This document shows, in pieces, positions 16,346 through 29,150 of a stretch of 64,000 nt of DNA. The notes under the pieces are model-generated. The model had not been told where the DNA came from. It did no database searches and was given only the letters and a program-made list of their open reading frames with translations. The position numbers and the translations under genes are program-made. Position 1 is the first letter of the stretch. Every line of letters begins with the position of its first letter. This DNA is from Candidatus Tumulicola sp. (GTDB lineage Bacteria > Vulcanimicrobiota > Vulcanimicrobiia > Vulcanimicrobiales > Vulcanimicrobiaceae). The DNA is taken from contig DASXDT010000006.1 of NCBI GenBank assembly GCA_036490475.1, positions 930,001-994,000 on the forward strand, given 5' to 3'.

Positions 16346-17074
16346 TTACGTGCGGTTGAGTTCTTTTGCCGCGAACGCGACTTTCCAGGCTCGCACGGCG
16401 CCGCCGATATCGGCCGTTCGTGCCTCACCAGATGCCTCGTCCAGACACACGTGTCCGCGGAACGCCGCGAACGTCGCAAGCGTTTCGTCGATCGACCGTT
16501 CCGTCTGCGAGCCGATCGAACTCCACAGCAAGACCGTCTGTGCCATGGCCGTCTCAGGGTCGCTCGCAAGGGCGAACGACTGCGGTTCCGGGCCCAGCCG
16601 CAACCACGCCGAATCGGCTTCCTTTAGCACGCGCTTGCATTCCTGAGAGCTGCCTGCATACGTACCCGGCGCATTCCGAACGGCCAACGTGACGTTGGCG
16701 CTTTTCGCGAGCGACGTCGCAGTATTCAAGCGCTCGAGTTGTGCGCTCCAGGTCCGATCCGTTTCGAGCGAAAGAGCACCCGACAGGAGCGGAGCGCCGA
16801 TCGCGGCGGCTCGATCGAGCATTGCCGCCATGGTCTCAGCATCGCCCGAGAAAAAATCGCCGGCCCAGAGTGCGGCAACCGTAAGGCCGCAGTCGGCGGC
16901 CATCTTCTTGATTTGGGCGAGGTAGTCGCTATCCGTTCGCGGAAAATGCCGCTCGTCCAATACGATGCCGTCACATAACCACTCGCGCGCGGACAGATCG
17001 ACGAATTCGAGTTGGGTCAGGTCGCCGCTCTCGAACGCGCGATGCAGTGCGCTGCTGCTGCAAGCAACTTTCAT
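16346..17074 (-). CDS. Sugar phosphate isomerase/epimerase-like TIM-barrel protein
   Basis: I choose the ATG at 17074, giving 242 residues and starting MKVACSSSALHRAFESGDL, the usual opening of these proteins; further in-frame codons up to 17131 are possible. The pattern LTQLEFVDL, VLDERHFPRTDSDYLAQIKK, LTVAALWAG, and the C-terminal CLDEA matches AP-endonuclease-2-type TIM barrels (xylose-isomerase-like). Metal-binding residues are not complete enough to predict a reaction. It is transcribed divergently from rpiB with about 70 bases between starts, a possible shared regulatory region. Confidence 0.75.
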   Translation of the reverse strand: MKVACSSSALHRAFESGDLTQLEFVDLSAREWLCDGIVLDERHFPRTDSDYLAQIKKMAADCGLTVAALWAGDFFSGDAETMAAMLDRAAAIGAPLLSGALSLETDRTWSAQLERLNTATSLAKSANVTLAVRNAPGTYAGSSQECKRVLKEADSAWLRLGPEPQSFALASDPETAMAQTVLLWSSIGSQTERSIDETLATFAAFRGHVCLDEASGEARTADIGGAVRAWKVAFAAKELNRT

Positions 17075-17143
17075 CGGCGTGCATGTTTCGACCGACTCGC
17101 ACCAGCGGCCCGCCAGAGACGTACCGGTCATATAGGAAGTTCG

Positions 17144-17665
17144 ATGAAGATAGCGCTTGGAGCCGATCACGCCGGCTTCGGATACAAAGACCAAATCGCG
17201 CAACTGCTGCGCGACCGCGGGCACGAAACGATCGATTTTGGGACGCACGATACGACTCCGGTCGATTATCCGCAGTATGGGTACGCCGTCGGAGAGGCCG
17301 TCGCGACCGGACAGGCCGACCGAGGTATCGTCGTTTGCGGTTCCAGCCTTGGGATCGCGATGGCGGCCAACAAAGTCCCGGGCATTCGTTGCGCGCCGGT
17401 CGCCGAACCCTATTCCGCCGAACTGGCGCGTCGTCATAACGATTGCAACGTTATGGCGTTTTCGGAAAGACTCACCGGCTGGGAGATGATCGAACGCATG
17501 CTCGACGTTTTCTTGGATACGCCGTTCGACGGCGGCCGTCACGCGTTTCGAACCGAGCAGCTGTTTGACTTCGGTGACCGCCAACGAGAGCGCACGTTGA
17601 AAGACATCGAAGCCGGCGCCGTGACCGACGCTAAAACGCCCAAAGATTTGGTCGGGAAGCCGTAA
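17144..17665 (+). CDS. rpiB: Ribose-5-phosphate isomerase B
   Basis: The 173-residue protein interconverts ribose-5-phosphate and ribulose-5-phosphate. It shows the RpiB opening [16 protein letters not shown], the substrate-binding DYPQYG, the catalytic Cys65 in [15 protein letters not shown], and [12 protein letters not shown]. The loop after the catalytic Cys reads C-G-S-S-L-G where most homologues have C-G-[ST]-G-I-G, a noteworthy substitution. The ATG at 17144 follows a GGAAG-like site at 17135-17139. It stands 11 bases before glyA, so pentose and one-carbon metabolism are co-transcribed. Confidence 0.93.
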   Translation: MKIALGADHAGFGYKDQIAQLLRDRGHETIDFGTHDTTPVDYPQYGYAVGEAVATGQADRGIVVCGSSLGIAMAANKVPGIRCAPVAEPYSAELARRHNDCNVMAFSERLTGWEMIERMLDVFLDTPFDGGRHAFRTEQLFDFGDRQRERTLKDIEAGAVTDAKTPKDLVGKP

Positions 17666-17676
17666 CGCCGGTAACC

Positions 17677-18924
17677 ATGGACATTTTAGAGCGTCGCAAC
17701 ATTCAGACGAACGACCCCGAGGTGTTCGCCGCGATTGCCGGAGAAGAGCGCCGGCAAAAAGCGAATCTCGAATTGATCGCTTCAGAAAATTACGCGAGCG
17801 CCGCGGTACGTGAAGCCATGGGCTGCGTGATGACCAACAAGTACGCCGAAGGATATCCGGGCAAGCGCTATTACGGCGGTTGCGAATTCGTCGACCAAGC
17901 CGAATTGCTGGCGATCGACCGGCTCAAGCGATTGTTCGGCGCCGAACATGTCAACGTACAGCCGCATTCCGGAGCGCAAGCCAACATGGCCGTCTTCATG
18001 GCATGTTTAGCACCCGGCGATACCGTACTCGGTATGTCGCTCGCGCACGGCGGTCACTTGACGCATGGAACGAAAGTAAGCTTTTCGGGAAAACTGTACA
18101 ACGCGATCGCGTACGGTGTGAATCCCGACACCGAACTGATCGATTTCGACCAGGTGCGAGCCCTTGCGCGCGAACACAAGCCGAAGCTGATCGTGGCGGG
18201 CGCGAGCGCCTACCCGCGGACCATGGAGTACGCACCGTTCCGCGAAATCGCCGACGAAATCGGCGCGCTCCTGATGGTCGACATGGCGCACATCGCGGGC
18301 CTGGTCGCGGTCGGATTGCATCCGTCCCCGGTCGGCATCGCCGAGTTTACGACCTCGACCACACATAAGACGTTGCGCGGTCCGCGAGGCGGAATCGTGC
18401 TGACGAATCAAACCTGGGCGGCGCCGATCGATAAGAGCGTTTTCCCAGGCATTCAAGGCGGACCGTTGATGCATACGATCGCTGCCAAAGCCGTTGCTTT
18501 TGGGGAAGCGCTGCAACCCGAGTTCCGCGTCTATCAACAACAGGTCATCGATAACGCAAAAGCCATGGCCGAGGAGTTCTCGAGCGCCGGATTGCGACTG
18601 GTCGGAGGCGGCACCGACACGCATCTGCTATTGGTCGACTTGTCGGTGAAAAACGTTACCGGAAAAGCGGCTGAGGCGTATCTGGACGAGATCGGCATCA
18701 CCGTCAACAAGAACGCCATTCCGTTCGACAAGCAGAAGCCGATGGTCGCCAGCGGTATCCGAATCGGAACGCCGGCCATCACGGCGCGCGGGTTCGGCGT
18801 CGAAGACTGCCGCGAAGTCGCACGGATCATGGTGGACGCGCTGGCCGATGTCGAAGCGCGCCAGCGGACGCAAGCGCTGCGCGGCCGCGTCGGAGAACTG
18901 ACCGATCGTTTCGGCGTTCCGTAA
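17677..18924 (+). CDS. glyA: Serine hydroxymethyltransferase
   Basis: The 415-residue PLP enzyme converts serine and tetrahydrofolate to glycine and methylene-tetrahydrofolate. It shows [49 protein letters not shown] and the PLP-lysine segment [15 protein letters not shown]. The length is the normal bacterial size. It lies between rpiB and a dCMP deaminase gene, consistent with supply of thymidylate precursors. The start ATG 17677 lacks a strong ribosome-binding site. Confidence 0.98.
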   Translation: MDILERRNIQTNDPEVFAAIAGEERRQKANLELIASENYASAAVREAMGCVMTNKYAEGYPGKRYYGGCEFVDQAELLAIDRLKRLFGAEHVNVQPHSGAQANMAVFMACLAPGDTVLGMSLAHGGHLTHGTKVSFSGKLYNAIAYGVNPDTELIDFDQVRALAREHKPKLIVAGASAYPRTMEYAPFREIADEIGALLMVDMAHIAGLVAVGLHPSPVGIAEFTTSTTHKTLRGPRGGIVLTNQTWAAPIDKSVFPGIQGGPLMHTIAAKAVAFGEALQPEFRVYQQQVIDNAKAMAEEFSSAGLRLVGGGTDTHLLLVDLSVKNVTGKAAEAYLDEIGITVNKNAIPFDKQKPMVASGIRIGTPAITARGFGVEDCREVARIMVDALADVEARQRTQALRGRVGELTDRFGVP

Positions 18925-18934
18925 GCTTCCCGGT

Positions 18935-19372
18935 ATGCGGCCCGGCTGGGACGAGTATTTCATGCAGATCGCGCGCACCGTCAGCACGCGGTCGACGTGT
19001 CCGCGCGCGTCGGTCGGCTGCGTGTTCGTGCGCGATCATCGCATATTGACGACCGGATACAACGGCGCGCCGCGCGGCGTCGCGCATTGCACCGAAGTCG
19101 GTTGCACGATGGTCGACGAGCACTGCGTACGCGCGACGCACGCCGAAGCCAATGCGGTGGTGCAGGGTGCGCTGCACGGCGTTAGCTTGGAGGGCGCGAC
19201 CGCGTACTGCACGCATCAGCCGTGCGTGGGCTGTTCGAAGCTGCTCATCAGCGCCGGCGTGGTTAAGATCGTGTACGACGGTGCCTACCCCGATGCGGTC
19301 TCCGGATTACTGCTGGGTGAAGCCGGCGTAGCGGTCGTGCCGTACGCGTCGCTGGAAAAGATTCACGGATGA
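18935..19372 (+). CDS. Deoxycytidylate (dCMP) deaminase, ComEB-type
   Basis: The 145-residue protein has the zinc-dependent deaminase motifs THAEANAV (His/Glu) and PCVGCSKLL (two Cys). The order and spacing, with the insert [16 protein letters not shown], fit dCMP deaminases, which make dUMP for thymidylate synthesis, rather than cytidine deaminase. The N-terminus [27 protein letters not shown]-type opening is typical. Its stop overlaps the ATG of the next gene. Confidence 0.92.
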   Translation: MRPGWDEYFMQIARTVSTRSTCPRASVGCVFVRDHRILTTGYNGAPRGVAHCTEVGCTMVDEHCVRATHAEANAVVQGALHGVSLEGATAYCTHQPCVGCSKLLISAGVVKIVYDGAYPDAVSGLLLGEAGVAVVPYASLEKIHG

Positions 19373-20454
19373 GCGGGTCGGCCTGGACCGCGGCCCTGAT
19401 TTATGCGATCACGTTCGCGATTGCAGTCTGCGTTACGGCGGCAGCGACACCGTTGATCGTTCGGCTCGCGCGCCACCTCGGCGTTCTGGACACCAATAAC
19501 GAGGAGCGGCGGGTACATGAAGTGCCGACGCCGCGCATCGGCGGCATCGCGGTGTTTTTCGGATTCGCGTGCGCGTTGTTCGCGGTGCTCGGGTTCGCGT
19601 TGGCGTCGCCACTCGAACTCTTACCGGCGGCGACCCATTTTACCGCAGCCAAGCAGATCGAGTTACTCACCGATCGTTTTGCCAGCGTACATCAGTTGGT
19701 CGGCTTGCTGTTCGGCAGCCTGCTCATTTTATCGGTTGGCATTTGGGACGACGTGATCGGCATGCGCCCGCGCAACAAGCTCGTCGCGCAAGTGCTGGTC
19801 GCGCTCATCTCGTTGTTCTACGGTTTCGTCATCCCCGGCGTTACCAATCCGTTCGTACACGATCCCAACTCGAACTGGATCGAGTTTCCGTTGTGGATCG
19901 GCATTCCGATCACGCTGCTGTGGTACGTCGGTATGATGAACGCCATCAACTTTATCGACGGACTCGACGGCTTGCTTTCGGGCGTCGCGGCGATTTCGAG
20001 CATCTTCATTTTCGCGATTTCCGTGTTGCACGGTAATCCCGTCGTCGCGCTGGTCGTCATCGCGTTGGCGGGCTCCGCGCTCGGATTCTTGCCGTTCAAT
20101 TTCAATCCGGCGCGCATCTTTCTGGGCGATTCCGGCTCGCTCTTCATCGGCTACGTCTTCGCGACGGTTTCGATTATCGGAGGCAGCAAACAGGCCATCG
20201 CGATCAGCATCGTTATCCCGTTGCTGGTTTTAGCGCTGCCGGTGCTCGACACCGCCGCGGTGATCGTGCGCCGCGCCGCCGCCGGCAAGCGAATTATGGA
20301 GGCCGACCGCGGTCACTTCCACCACCAACTGATCTTCCGCTTCGGTCTAAACGTGCGCCAAGCGGTGTTGCTGCTGTACGCCGTATGCTTCGTATTGGGG
20401 GCGGTCGCCTTGGCCTTGTCGGGCGAGTTCACGCACGTCTTCCGTCATGCTTGA
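19369..20454 (+). CDS. WecA/MraY-type undecaprenyl-phosphate sugar-1-phosphate transferase
   Basis: The 361-residue integral membrane protein has about ten hydrophobic segments and the family motifs: [37 protein letters not shown] and [12 protein letters not shown], with a late [10 protein letters not shown] His motif typical of WecA/TagO rather than MraY. It loads GlcNAc-1-phosphate (or a similar sugar) onto undecaprenyl phosphate to start a surface glycan. The wecB gene follows, which supports GlcNAc/ManNAc-based polymer synthesis. Starts at ATG 19369 overlapping the upstream stop. Confidence 0.93.
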   Translation: MSGSAWTAALIYAITFAIAVCVTAAATPLIVRLARHLGVLDTNNEERRVHEVPTPRIGGIAVFFGFACALFAVLGFALASPLELLPAATHFTAAKQIELLTDRFASVHQLVGLLFGSLLILSVGIWDDVIGMRPRNKLVAQVLVALISLFYGFVIPGVTNPFVHDPNSNWIEFPLWIGIPITLLWYVGMMNAINFIDGLDGLLSGVAAISSIFIFAISVLHGNPVVALVVIALAGSALGFLPFNFNPARIFLGDSGSLFIGYVFATVSIIGGSKQAIAISIVIPLLVLALPVLDTAAVIVRRAAAGKRIMEADRGHFHHQLIFRFGLNVRQAVLLLYAVCFVLGAVALALSGEFTHVFRHA

Positions 20455-20468
20455 AGTCGAGGAATACC

Positions 20469-21638
20469 GTGGCCGATAAATTACGCGTGATGACGGTGTT
20501 CGGGACGCGTCCCGACACGGTCAAGATGGCGCCCGTCGTACACGCCCTGGCCGCGTCGCCCGGCATGGAGGCGATCGTCTGCGTCACCGCCCAGCATCGC
20601 AAGATGCTCGACGATCTCCTCGAGCTGTTTTCGATCGCACCCGACTTCGATCTCGACGTCATGACGCGCGATCAAACGCTCACCGAGATTACGACCCGCG
20701 TGCTGACGCGCATGGAGCCGGTGCTGCAAGAGGCACGGCCGGATGTCGTGCTCGTTCACGGCGATACGTCGACCAGCACGGCGGCGGCGCTCGCCGCGTT
20801 CTATCAACGCATTGCCGTCGGGCACGTTGAAGCCGGGCTCAGGACGAACGACCCGTGGATGCCGTTTCCCGAAGAGATGAATCGCCGTCTGACCGGGACG
20901 ATCGCTTCGTATCATTTCGCCCCGACGAATTTGTCGCGCGAGCACCTGTTGCGCGAGTACGTCGCTCCGGCCAATATCGCGGTGACCGGCAACACCGTCA
21001 TCGATGCGTTTCACGAAACCTCGCGACGGCCGGATCTAACCGCGCCCCCGCGCTGGAACGAACTAGATCCGACGCGTCCGATCGTCGTCGTCACCGCCCA
21101 CCGTCGTGAAAATCACGAGCATATGCGCGAGATGTGCTTAGCGATGGCCGAGATCGCATCCGGTTCGCGCGGCGCGCAAATTTATTGGCCGGTGCATCCG
21201 TCGCCGCGCGTGGCGCCGGTCGCCCACGAAGTGCTCGACGGAATTCCCGGCGTAGTGCTGGTCGACCCGATCGAGTACGGACAAATGGTCTTCGCGGTCC
21301 GCGACTGCTCGTTCGTGTTGACCGATTCGGGCGGCATTCAAGAAGAAGCGCCATGTCTCGGTAAGCCGGTCCTGGTGATGCGCGATGAGACCGAACGCCC
21401 CGAGGGTATCGACGCCGGCACGCTCGAGCTGGTCGGCCACGACGGCAAGCGCATCTTCGATGCCGCGATGCGGCTGCTGAACGAGCCGGAGCACTACGCG
21501 AGAATGGCGCAGGCCGCCAATCCGTATGGCGATGGACGGGCAGCCGAGCGCATTGTTGCCTGGCTTCTCGCACGCCGTCGCGGCGGAGCCTACCCCGAGC
21601 CGTTCGACGCTGCACCGCCGGCCGCAGCCGCGTTATGA
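20469..21638 (+). CDS. wecB: UDP-N-acetylglucosamine 2-epimerase (non-hydrolysing)
   Basis: The 389-residue enzyme interconverts UDP-GlcNAc and UDP-ManNAc. It shows VFGTRPDTVKMAPVV (usually TRPE), VLVHGDTSTS, VGHVEAGLRT, FPEEMNRRLT, and the UDP-binding LTDSGGIQEEAPCLGKPVL, MRDETERPEGI. The GTG at 20469 is preceded by a GAGGAA site at 20458-20463; more upstream codons lie in the transferase gene. Together with the preceding transferase it should feed a ManNAc- or GlcNAc-containing surface polymer. The stop overlaps the ATG of the small AtpI-like gene. Confidence 0.95.
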   Translation: MADKLRVMTVFGTRPDTVKMAPVVHALAASPGMEAIVCVTAQHRKMLDDLLELFSIAPDFDLDVMTRDQTLTEITTRVLTRMEPVLQEARPDVVLVHGDTSTSTAAALAAFYQRIAVGHVEAGLRTNDPWMPFPEEMNRRLTGTIASYHFAPTNLSREHLLREYVAPANIAVTGNTVIDAFHETSRRPDLTAPPRWNELDPTRPIVVVTAHRRENHEHMREMCLAMAEIASGSRGAQIYWPVHPSPRVAPVAHEVLDGIPGVVLVDPIEYGQMVFAVRDCSFVLTDSGGIQEEAPCLGKPVLVMRDETERPEGIDAGTLELVGHDGKRIFDAAMRLLNEPEHYARMAQAANPYGDGRAAERIVAWLLARRRGGAYPEPFDAAPPAAAAL

Positions 21639-21820
21639 AAGAGCTGACGCCGGTCCTTTCGGCCGGCGGCACTTTCGCAATCGCCGCGCTTGCCGGATTG
21701 GTCCTCGGGATATGGGTAGGCGGTAAGACGGGTCAGGCCTGGTGGGCTTTTGTGGGCCTGATGGCCGGCTTAGCGGTCGGCGCCTACAGCGCGTTTCGCC
21801 TGCTACAACGCTCGCTGTGA
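21635..21820 (+). CDS. AtpZ/AtpI-like small membrane protein
   Basis: The 61-residue protein has two transmembrane segments, the first ending in LVLGIWVGGKTGQ and the second starting at AFVGLMAGLAVGAYSAF. This Gly-rich hairpin is the AtpZ/AtpI pattern (putative F0F1 subunit, AtpI_F0/F1-Ca1). Such proteins stand at the head of ATP synthase operons and are thought to help c-ring assembly or Mg2+ uptake. It overlaps the wecB stop upstream and the next gene downstream by ATGA/GTGA. Confidence 0.8.
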   Translation: MKELTPVLSAGGTFAIAALAGLVLGIWVGGKTGQAWWAFVGLMAGLAVGAYSAFRLLQRSL

Positions 21821-22239
21821 GCGGGGAGGAGACCGAACCCCCTCGGCGTAGCTACAGCCTCGCCCAAGCGACCACCGATCTCGCGATCTATCGACGGCTC
21901 AAGCGGTTGGCGATGTTTGGGACCCTACTGACCGTGACGGTCGTCGGGCTGCTCGCGGTCCGCTGGCTGACAATTCCGGCGCTCGCGGTGTGGACCGGAG
22001 GCTGTTGTGGGGTCGCTAACGCGCTGCTGACGATGTGGAGCGGCGAGCGGCTGGTCGAACGCCGCAGTGTGGGCACGTTCGTCTTAAGTAGTTTGCTGCG
22101 AATCGCTCTCTTCGGTATAGTCCCGGTGGCGTTCGCCGCTGTCGGTCCGTGGTGGTCGATGGCGTGGTACTTCGCCGGATTTTTCCTCCCGTTGGGAATA
22201 TTCGCGTACGCCGCGCGGCGCGCGTTTGCCGCGAAATAG
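21817..22239 (+). CDS. ATP synthase subunit I-like membrane protein
   Basis: The 140-residue protein starts at the GTG 21817 that overlaps the previous stop. It has a basic N-terminus and four predicted hydrophobic segments (VTVVGLLAVRWL, AVWTGGCCGVANALL, LRIALFGIVPVAF, WYFAGFFLPLGIF). Position just before atpB and topology match ATP synthase I (AtpI/AtpR-type) proteins. These are accessory, poorly conserved factors. The assignment rests mainly on context. Confidence 0.7.
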   Translation: MSGEETEPPRRSYSLAQATTDLAIYRRLKRLAMFGTLLTVTVVGLLAVRWLTIPALAVWTGGCCGVANALLTMWSGERLVERRSVGTFVLSSLLRIALFGIVPVAFAAVGPWWSMAWYFAGFFLPLGIFAYAARRAFAAK

Positions 22240-22270
22240 CACGACGATTTCGGTAGTTTCGGAGTAGGGG

Positions 22271-23002
22271 TTGCACGAAAATCTCGGGGAGCATATCCTC
22301 TGGCACGTGCCGGTGCTTGGCGCCGTGCATGGCGATACGATCGTGACGACATGGCTCGTCATGGTTATAGCATTGCTCTTTTTTGGTTGGGTCGGGGCGA
22401 GCTATCGTTCGGCCTATCAATCACGCCGCCAAGTCGTGACCGAAGGTGTCGTGAACTACATTGCGGACCTGGCGACGTCCACGATCGGGCCCAAAGGCGA
22501 ACCCTTCGTTCCGTTCTTCATCGCGTTGTTCGTATTTATTTTCTTGATGAACCAGATCGGGATGCTGCCGTTCAAAGTCTTGGGCGTTCCGTTCGGTGGC
22601 TCTCCGACGGCCGATGTCGCAACGACCGTGGCTCTCGCATCGATCGTGTTCTGTTTGACTTGGATCGTCGGCATCCGATACACGGGCATGAAGAGGATCA
22701 CGCATCTCTTCAAGCCATTTTGGTGGCTTTTCCCCATCAACGTCATCGACGAGGGTGTCCGTCCAGTAACGCTCGCGGCGCGTTTGTTCTTCAATATCTT
22801 CGTCGGCGAGTTGCTGTTCATCATCGTCGCCTCGGTCATTCAAGCCCGCGTAAGCGTCGGCGCGTTTAACCTGTCGTTGGCAGCGGCCATCATCCCGTTT
22901 TTTATCCAGTTTTTTAACTTTTTCGTCGGCACCGTTCAGGCGTTTGTTTTTACGCTGCTGGCGATCGTCTATCTCGCGCTATCGATTTCCGACGACCACT
23001 AG
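22271..23002 (+). CDS. atpB: ATP synthase F0 subunit a
   Basis: The 243-residue subunit forms the proton (or ion) half-channels against the c-ring. It shows PFFIALFVFIFLMNQIGMLP near residue 75 and the essential Arg in TLAARLFFNIFVGELL, followed by the final helix FVGTVQAFVFTLLAIVYL. The start is TTG 22271 with GGAGTAGGGG just upstream. Five to six membrane segments are visible. It is part of a complete atp operon in the usual order. Confidence 0.96.
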   Translation: MHENLGEHILWHVPVLGAVHGDTIVTTWLVMVIALLFFGWVGASYRSAYQSRRQVVTEGVVNYIADLATSTIGPKGEPFVPFFIALFVFIFLMNQIGMLPFKVLGVPFGGSPTADVATTVALASIVFCLTWIVGIRYTGMKRITHLFKPFWWLFPINVIDEGVRPVTLAARLFFNIFVGELLFIIVASVIQARVSVGAFNLSLAAAIIPFFIQFFNFFVGTVQAFVFTLLAIVYLALSISDDH

Positions 23003-23026
23003 ACTTCTGATGGAAAGGGTACTCAG

Positions 23027-23311
23027 TTGACTTCTCAAGCATTAGTCGCGGCGGCGACGCTCATCGCGTTCGCACTTATCGTGACGGGTGTTGCCTTCGG
23101 ATCGGCCATTGGCGACGGCATCGTCGCGAGCAAAGCGGTCGAGGCGATTGCGCGCCAACCCGAAGCTCGCCCCAACATCTTTACCTTCCTGTTCCTAGGC
23201 GTCGGCGTTCTGGAGGCGTTCCCGATCATCGGACTTGGCTTAGCATTCTACATGCTGCTCATCATTGTGGGCGTGCCAAACGGTCTCTACTCTAGCCTTG
23301 CCGGTCATTAG
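23027..23311 (+). CDS. atpE: ATP synthase F0 subunit c
   Basis: The 94-residue hairpin has the conserved loop ARQPEA and the ion-binding Glu63 in GVGVLEAFPI of helix 2. Helix 1 has an Asp30 (SAIGDGIVASK) at the position 33 residues before Glu63, which corresponds to Ile28 of E. coli and Gln32 of Ilyobacter. This puts two carboxylates at the ion site. The residue after Glu63 is Ala, not the Ser or Thr of typical Na+ rotors, so ion specificity is uncertain. The start is TTG 23027 with GGAAAGG upstream. Confidence 0.95.
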   Translation: MTSQALVAAATLIAFALIVTGVAFGSAIGDGIVASKAVEAIARQPEARPNIFTFLFLGVGVLEAFPIIGLGLAFYMLLIIVGVPNGLYSSLAGH

Positions 23312-23330
23312 TTAGAAGGAAGGCGCCCGC

Positions 23331-23762
23331 GTGTTTATTCTTCCCGACGTTCCGACGCTGATCGTGCAGCTCGTCAATTTCGCGATTTTCTTCGCGTTGT
23401 TGAACGTGCTGTTTCTGCGTCCGGTCGGTAAGGCGATCCGCAAGCGGCGCGAGTACATCGATAGCGTCGTTAGCGATTACGCTTCGTATCAGTCCGAAGC
23501 GAAAACGCTGCGCGAACAGGCCGAGCGCGTCCGCGGCGACGCACGCCGCACCGCCGAGGCGCATCTAGCCAAAGCGCGCGGCGAAGCGTCGAACGAAGCG
23601 GCAACGGTTTCCGCCGGCTACAACGAGCGAGCGCAAAGCACGCTTGAAGAAGCGCACAAGCGCGCCGGCGATGCGTTAACCGCGGCGCGCGCGAACGAGG
23701 ACAAACTCGTCGATCAGTTGGCCAGTACGATGGTGGATCGCGCGCTGGGGGCCAGCTCGTGA
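23331..23762 (+). CDS. atpF: ATP synthase F0 subunit b
   Basis: The 143-residue protein has one N-terminal membrane helix (VQLVNFAIFFALLNVLFLRP) followed by a long, charged, right-handed-coil type helix to the end. It is one half of the peripheral stalk. A second, different b-type gene follows, so the stalk is probably a b/b' heterodimer as in photosynthetic bacteria and some deep lineages. GTG start at 23331 with AGAAGGAAGG upstream. The TGA overlaps the next GTG. Confidence 0.9.
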   Translation: MFILPDVPTLIVQLVNFAIFFALLNVLFLRPVGKAIRKRREYIDSVVSDYASYQSEAKTLREQAERVRGDARRTAEAHLAKARGEASNEAATVSAGYNERAQSTLEEAHKRAGDALTAARANEDKLVDQLASTMVDRALGASS

Positions 23763-24256
23763 CGCTGCGAACGTACCAGCATATCTCGGACTGGAGCCAG
23801 ATCATTGCCGCGGTCTTGTTCCTCGGCGTCCTGGTGTGGCTGTGGTTTAAGTACATTCAACCAGCAATCTTGGCCGCGCAAGATCGTCACAACAAGCAAA
23901 TCGCCGAGGCCGAACGGCATCGCGACGAGGCCAAGGCCGCGCTCGATCTGTTGCACGGCGAGATCGATACCGCCGGGCACGACGCCCACCTCATCGTGGA
24001 ACGCGCCGACGAGCAAGCACAACGCGAGACGGTCACGACTATGGAACAGACCCGCGAGGCCGGAGAGCGTTCGTTGCGCAACGCCGGGCTGGAGTTCGAC
24101 CGTGCAATGGCGGCGGCAACCGAACGATTGCGCGACGAGCTGGCCGGCAAAGCGCTCGATCGCGCGCGTGATCTCGCGGCGGCCCGCGTCGATGCGTCCG
24201 AAAACGCAGCCCTCGTCGATCGCTTTATAGCGTCGCTGGAGCGTACGCGTGGCTAA
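23759..24256 (+). CDS. ATP synthase F0 subunit b' (second b-type stalk protein)
   Basis: This 165-residue protein has one N-terminal membrane segment (IIAAVLFLGVLVWLWFKYI) and a long charged helix rich in Ala, Glu and Arg, the b-subunit architecture. It overlaps the atpF stop and the atpH start. Sequence similarity to the preceding subunit is low by eye, which argues for a specialised b' rather than a recent duplicate. It would pair with AtpF and bind the delta subunit at its C-terminus. Confidence 0.85.
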   Translation: MTLRTYQHISDWSQIIAAVLFLGVLVWLWFKYIQPAILAAQDRHNKQIAEAERHRDEAKAALDLLHGEIDTAGHDAHLIVERADEQAQRETVTTMEQTREAGERSLRNAGLEFDRAMAAATERLRDELAGKALDRARDLAAARVDASENAALVDRFIASLERTRG

Positions 24257-24791
24257 CGAAAAACTCGCTCGTCGCTATGCCTCGGCGATCTTCGGTTTGG
24301 CCGTGGAAAGTAACGCGACAGATCGGGTTGGCGACGACCTCGCGCGGATGCGTGACGTGTTGCAGAACGACGAAGCTATTCACACGTTCTTTGTGTCTCC
24401 GATCGTGGATCGCCGGCAAAAGGAGCGCGCGTTAACCGAAGCGTTCTCGAAGCGCGTCGACAACCTGGCACTGCACGCATTGCTGCTGATGGTTCGCAAG
24501 CGCCGCGAAGCGCTGTTCGGCGAAACGATCGACGAATATCGTAAGCTGCAGCTCGCCGCGCGCGGCGAGGAGCCGATCGTGGTGACGTCGGCCAAACCGC
24601 TTTCCGACGAGGAGCTCGCCGCGACCGTCGCGCGTTTGCAGAAGATCTACGGAAAAAAGTTCCAAGTCAAGCAAGTCGTCGATCCGAGCGCGATCGGCGG
24701 CGTACGCATCCTGATGGGCGATCGTCGCGTGGACGGCACGGTTGCCGGACGGCTCGATTCGTTGGCCCGCTCACTCTTCGCCAGAAACTAG
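24249..24791 (+). CDS. atpH: ATP synthase F1 subunit delta
   Basis: The 180-residue subunit connects the F1 head to the peripheral stalk. It begins [14 protein letters not shown], the usual start, and its C-terminal part has [20 protein letters not shown] and [20 protein letters not shown], the conserved region that contacts b. The GTG start at 24249 overlaps the b' gene by 8 bases. A TAG follows at 24789-24791 and atpA starts 10 bases later. Confidence 0.95.
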   Translation: MANEKLARRYASAIFGLAVESNATDRVGDDLARMRDVLQNDEAIHTFFVSPIVDRRQKERALTEAFSKRVDNLALHALLLMVRKRREALFGETIDEYRKLQLAARGEEPIVVTSAKPLSDEELAATVARLQKIYGKKFQVKQVVDPSAIGGVRILMGDRRVDGTVAGRLDSLARSLFARN

Positions 24792-24801
24792 GACCGAATA
24801 C

Positions 24802-28666
<3,865 letters not shown>

Positions 28667-28670
28667 CCAC

Positions 28671-29090
28671 ATGGCCTCGAGCATTCCGTTCAAACTGATC
28701 ACTCCTCGGCGGGTCGTCTTCGAAGGCGATGCGTCGTTGGTGATCGCCGTGACTACCGAAGGCGAGGAGGGCATTCTGCCCTCGCACGCGCCGTTTCTGG
28801 CCGCTCTAAAACCTGGGATCTTGCGGGCCAACGTCGCCCGCGACGGCGGTGAGACGCGTTTGGAAGTGGCGACCGGGGAGGGCTTTATGCAAGCGCTGCC
28901 CGACCGTGTGACGGTTTTGGTGGACGAAGCCTTGCATTTTGACGATATCGACGTCGCGCGGGCCCGCGAGGAGCTCGCTTCCGCCACCGAGCGCCAGCGC
29001 TCGGCAGGCGGCGATCGAGCGGCATTCGCTCGAGAGCAATCCGCTATCGACTTCGCCAACGCGAAGCTTCGGCTGACAGGCCACCATTAG
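28671..29090 (+). CDS. atpC: ATP synthase F1 subunit epsilon
   Basis: The 139-residue subunit has the N-terminal beta-sandwich (FKLITPRRVVFEGDAS, EGEEGILPSHAPFLAALKPG, GEGFMQALPDRVTVL) and a C-terminal helical hairpin (ARAREELASATERQ and IDFANAKLRL) that may inhibit ATP hydrolysis. It closes the atp operon. A short CCCGG-n10-CCGGG hairpin at 29101-29120 follows and may slow or partly stop transcription before murA. Confidence 0.95.
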   Translation: MASSIPFKLITPRRVVFEGDASLVIAVTTEGEEGILPSHAPFLAALKPGILRANVARDGGETRLEVATGEGFMQALPDRVTVLVDEALHFDDIDVARAREELASATERQRSAGGDRAAFAREQSAIDFANAKLRLTGHH

Positions 29091-29150
29091 TCCGGAGGGC
29101 CCCGGCACAATGTTACCGGGCGCCCATCATCGAATCTCGACGCAATAATC

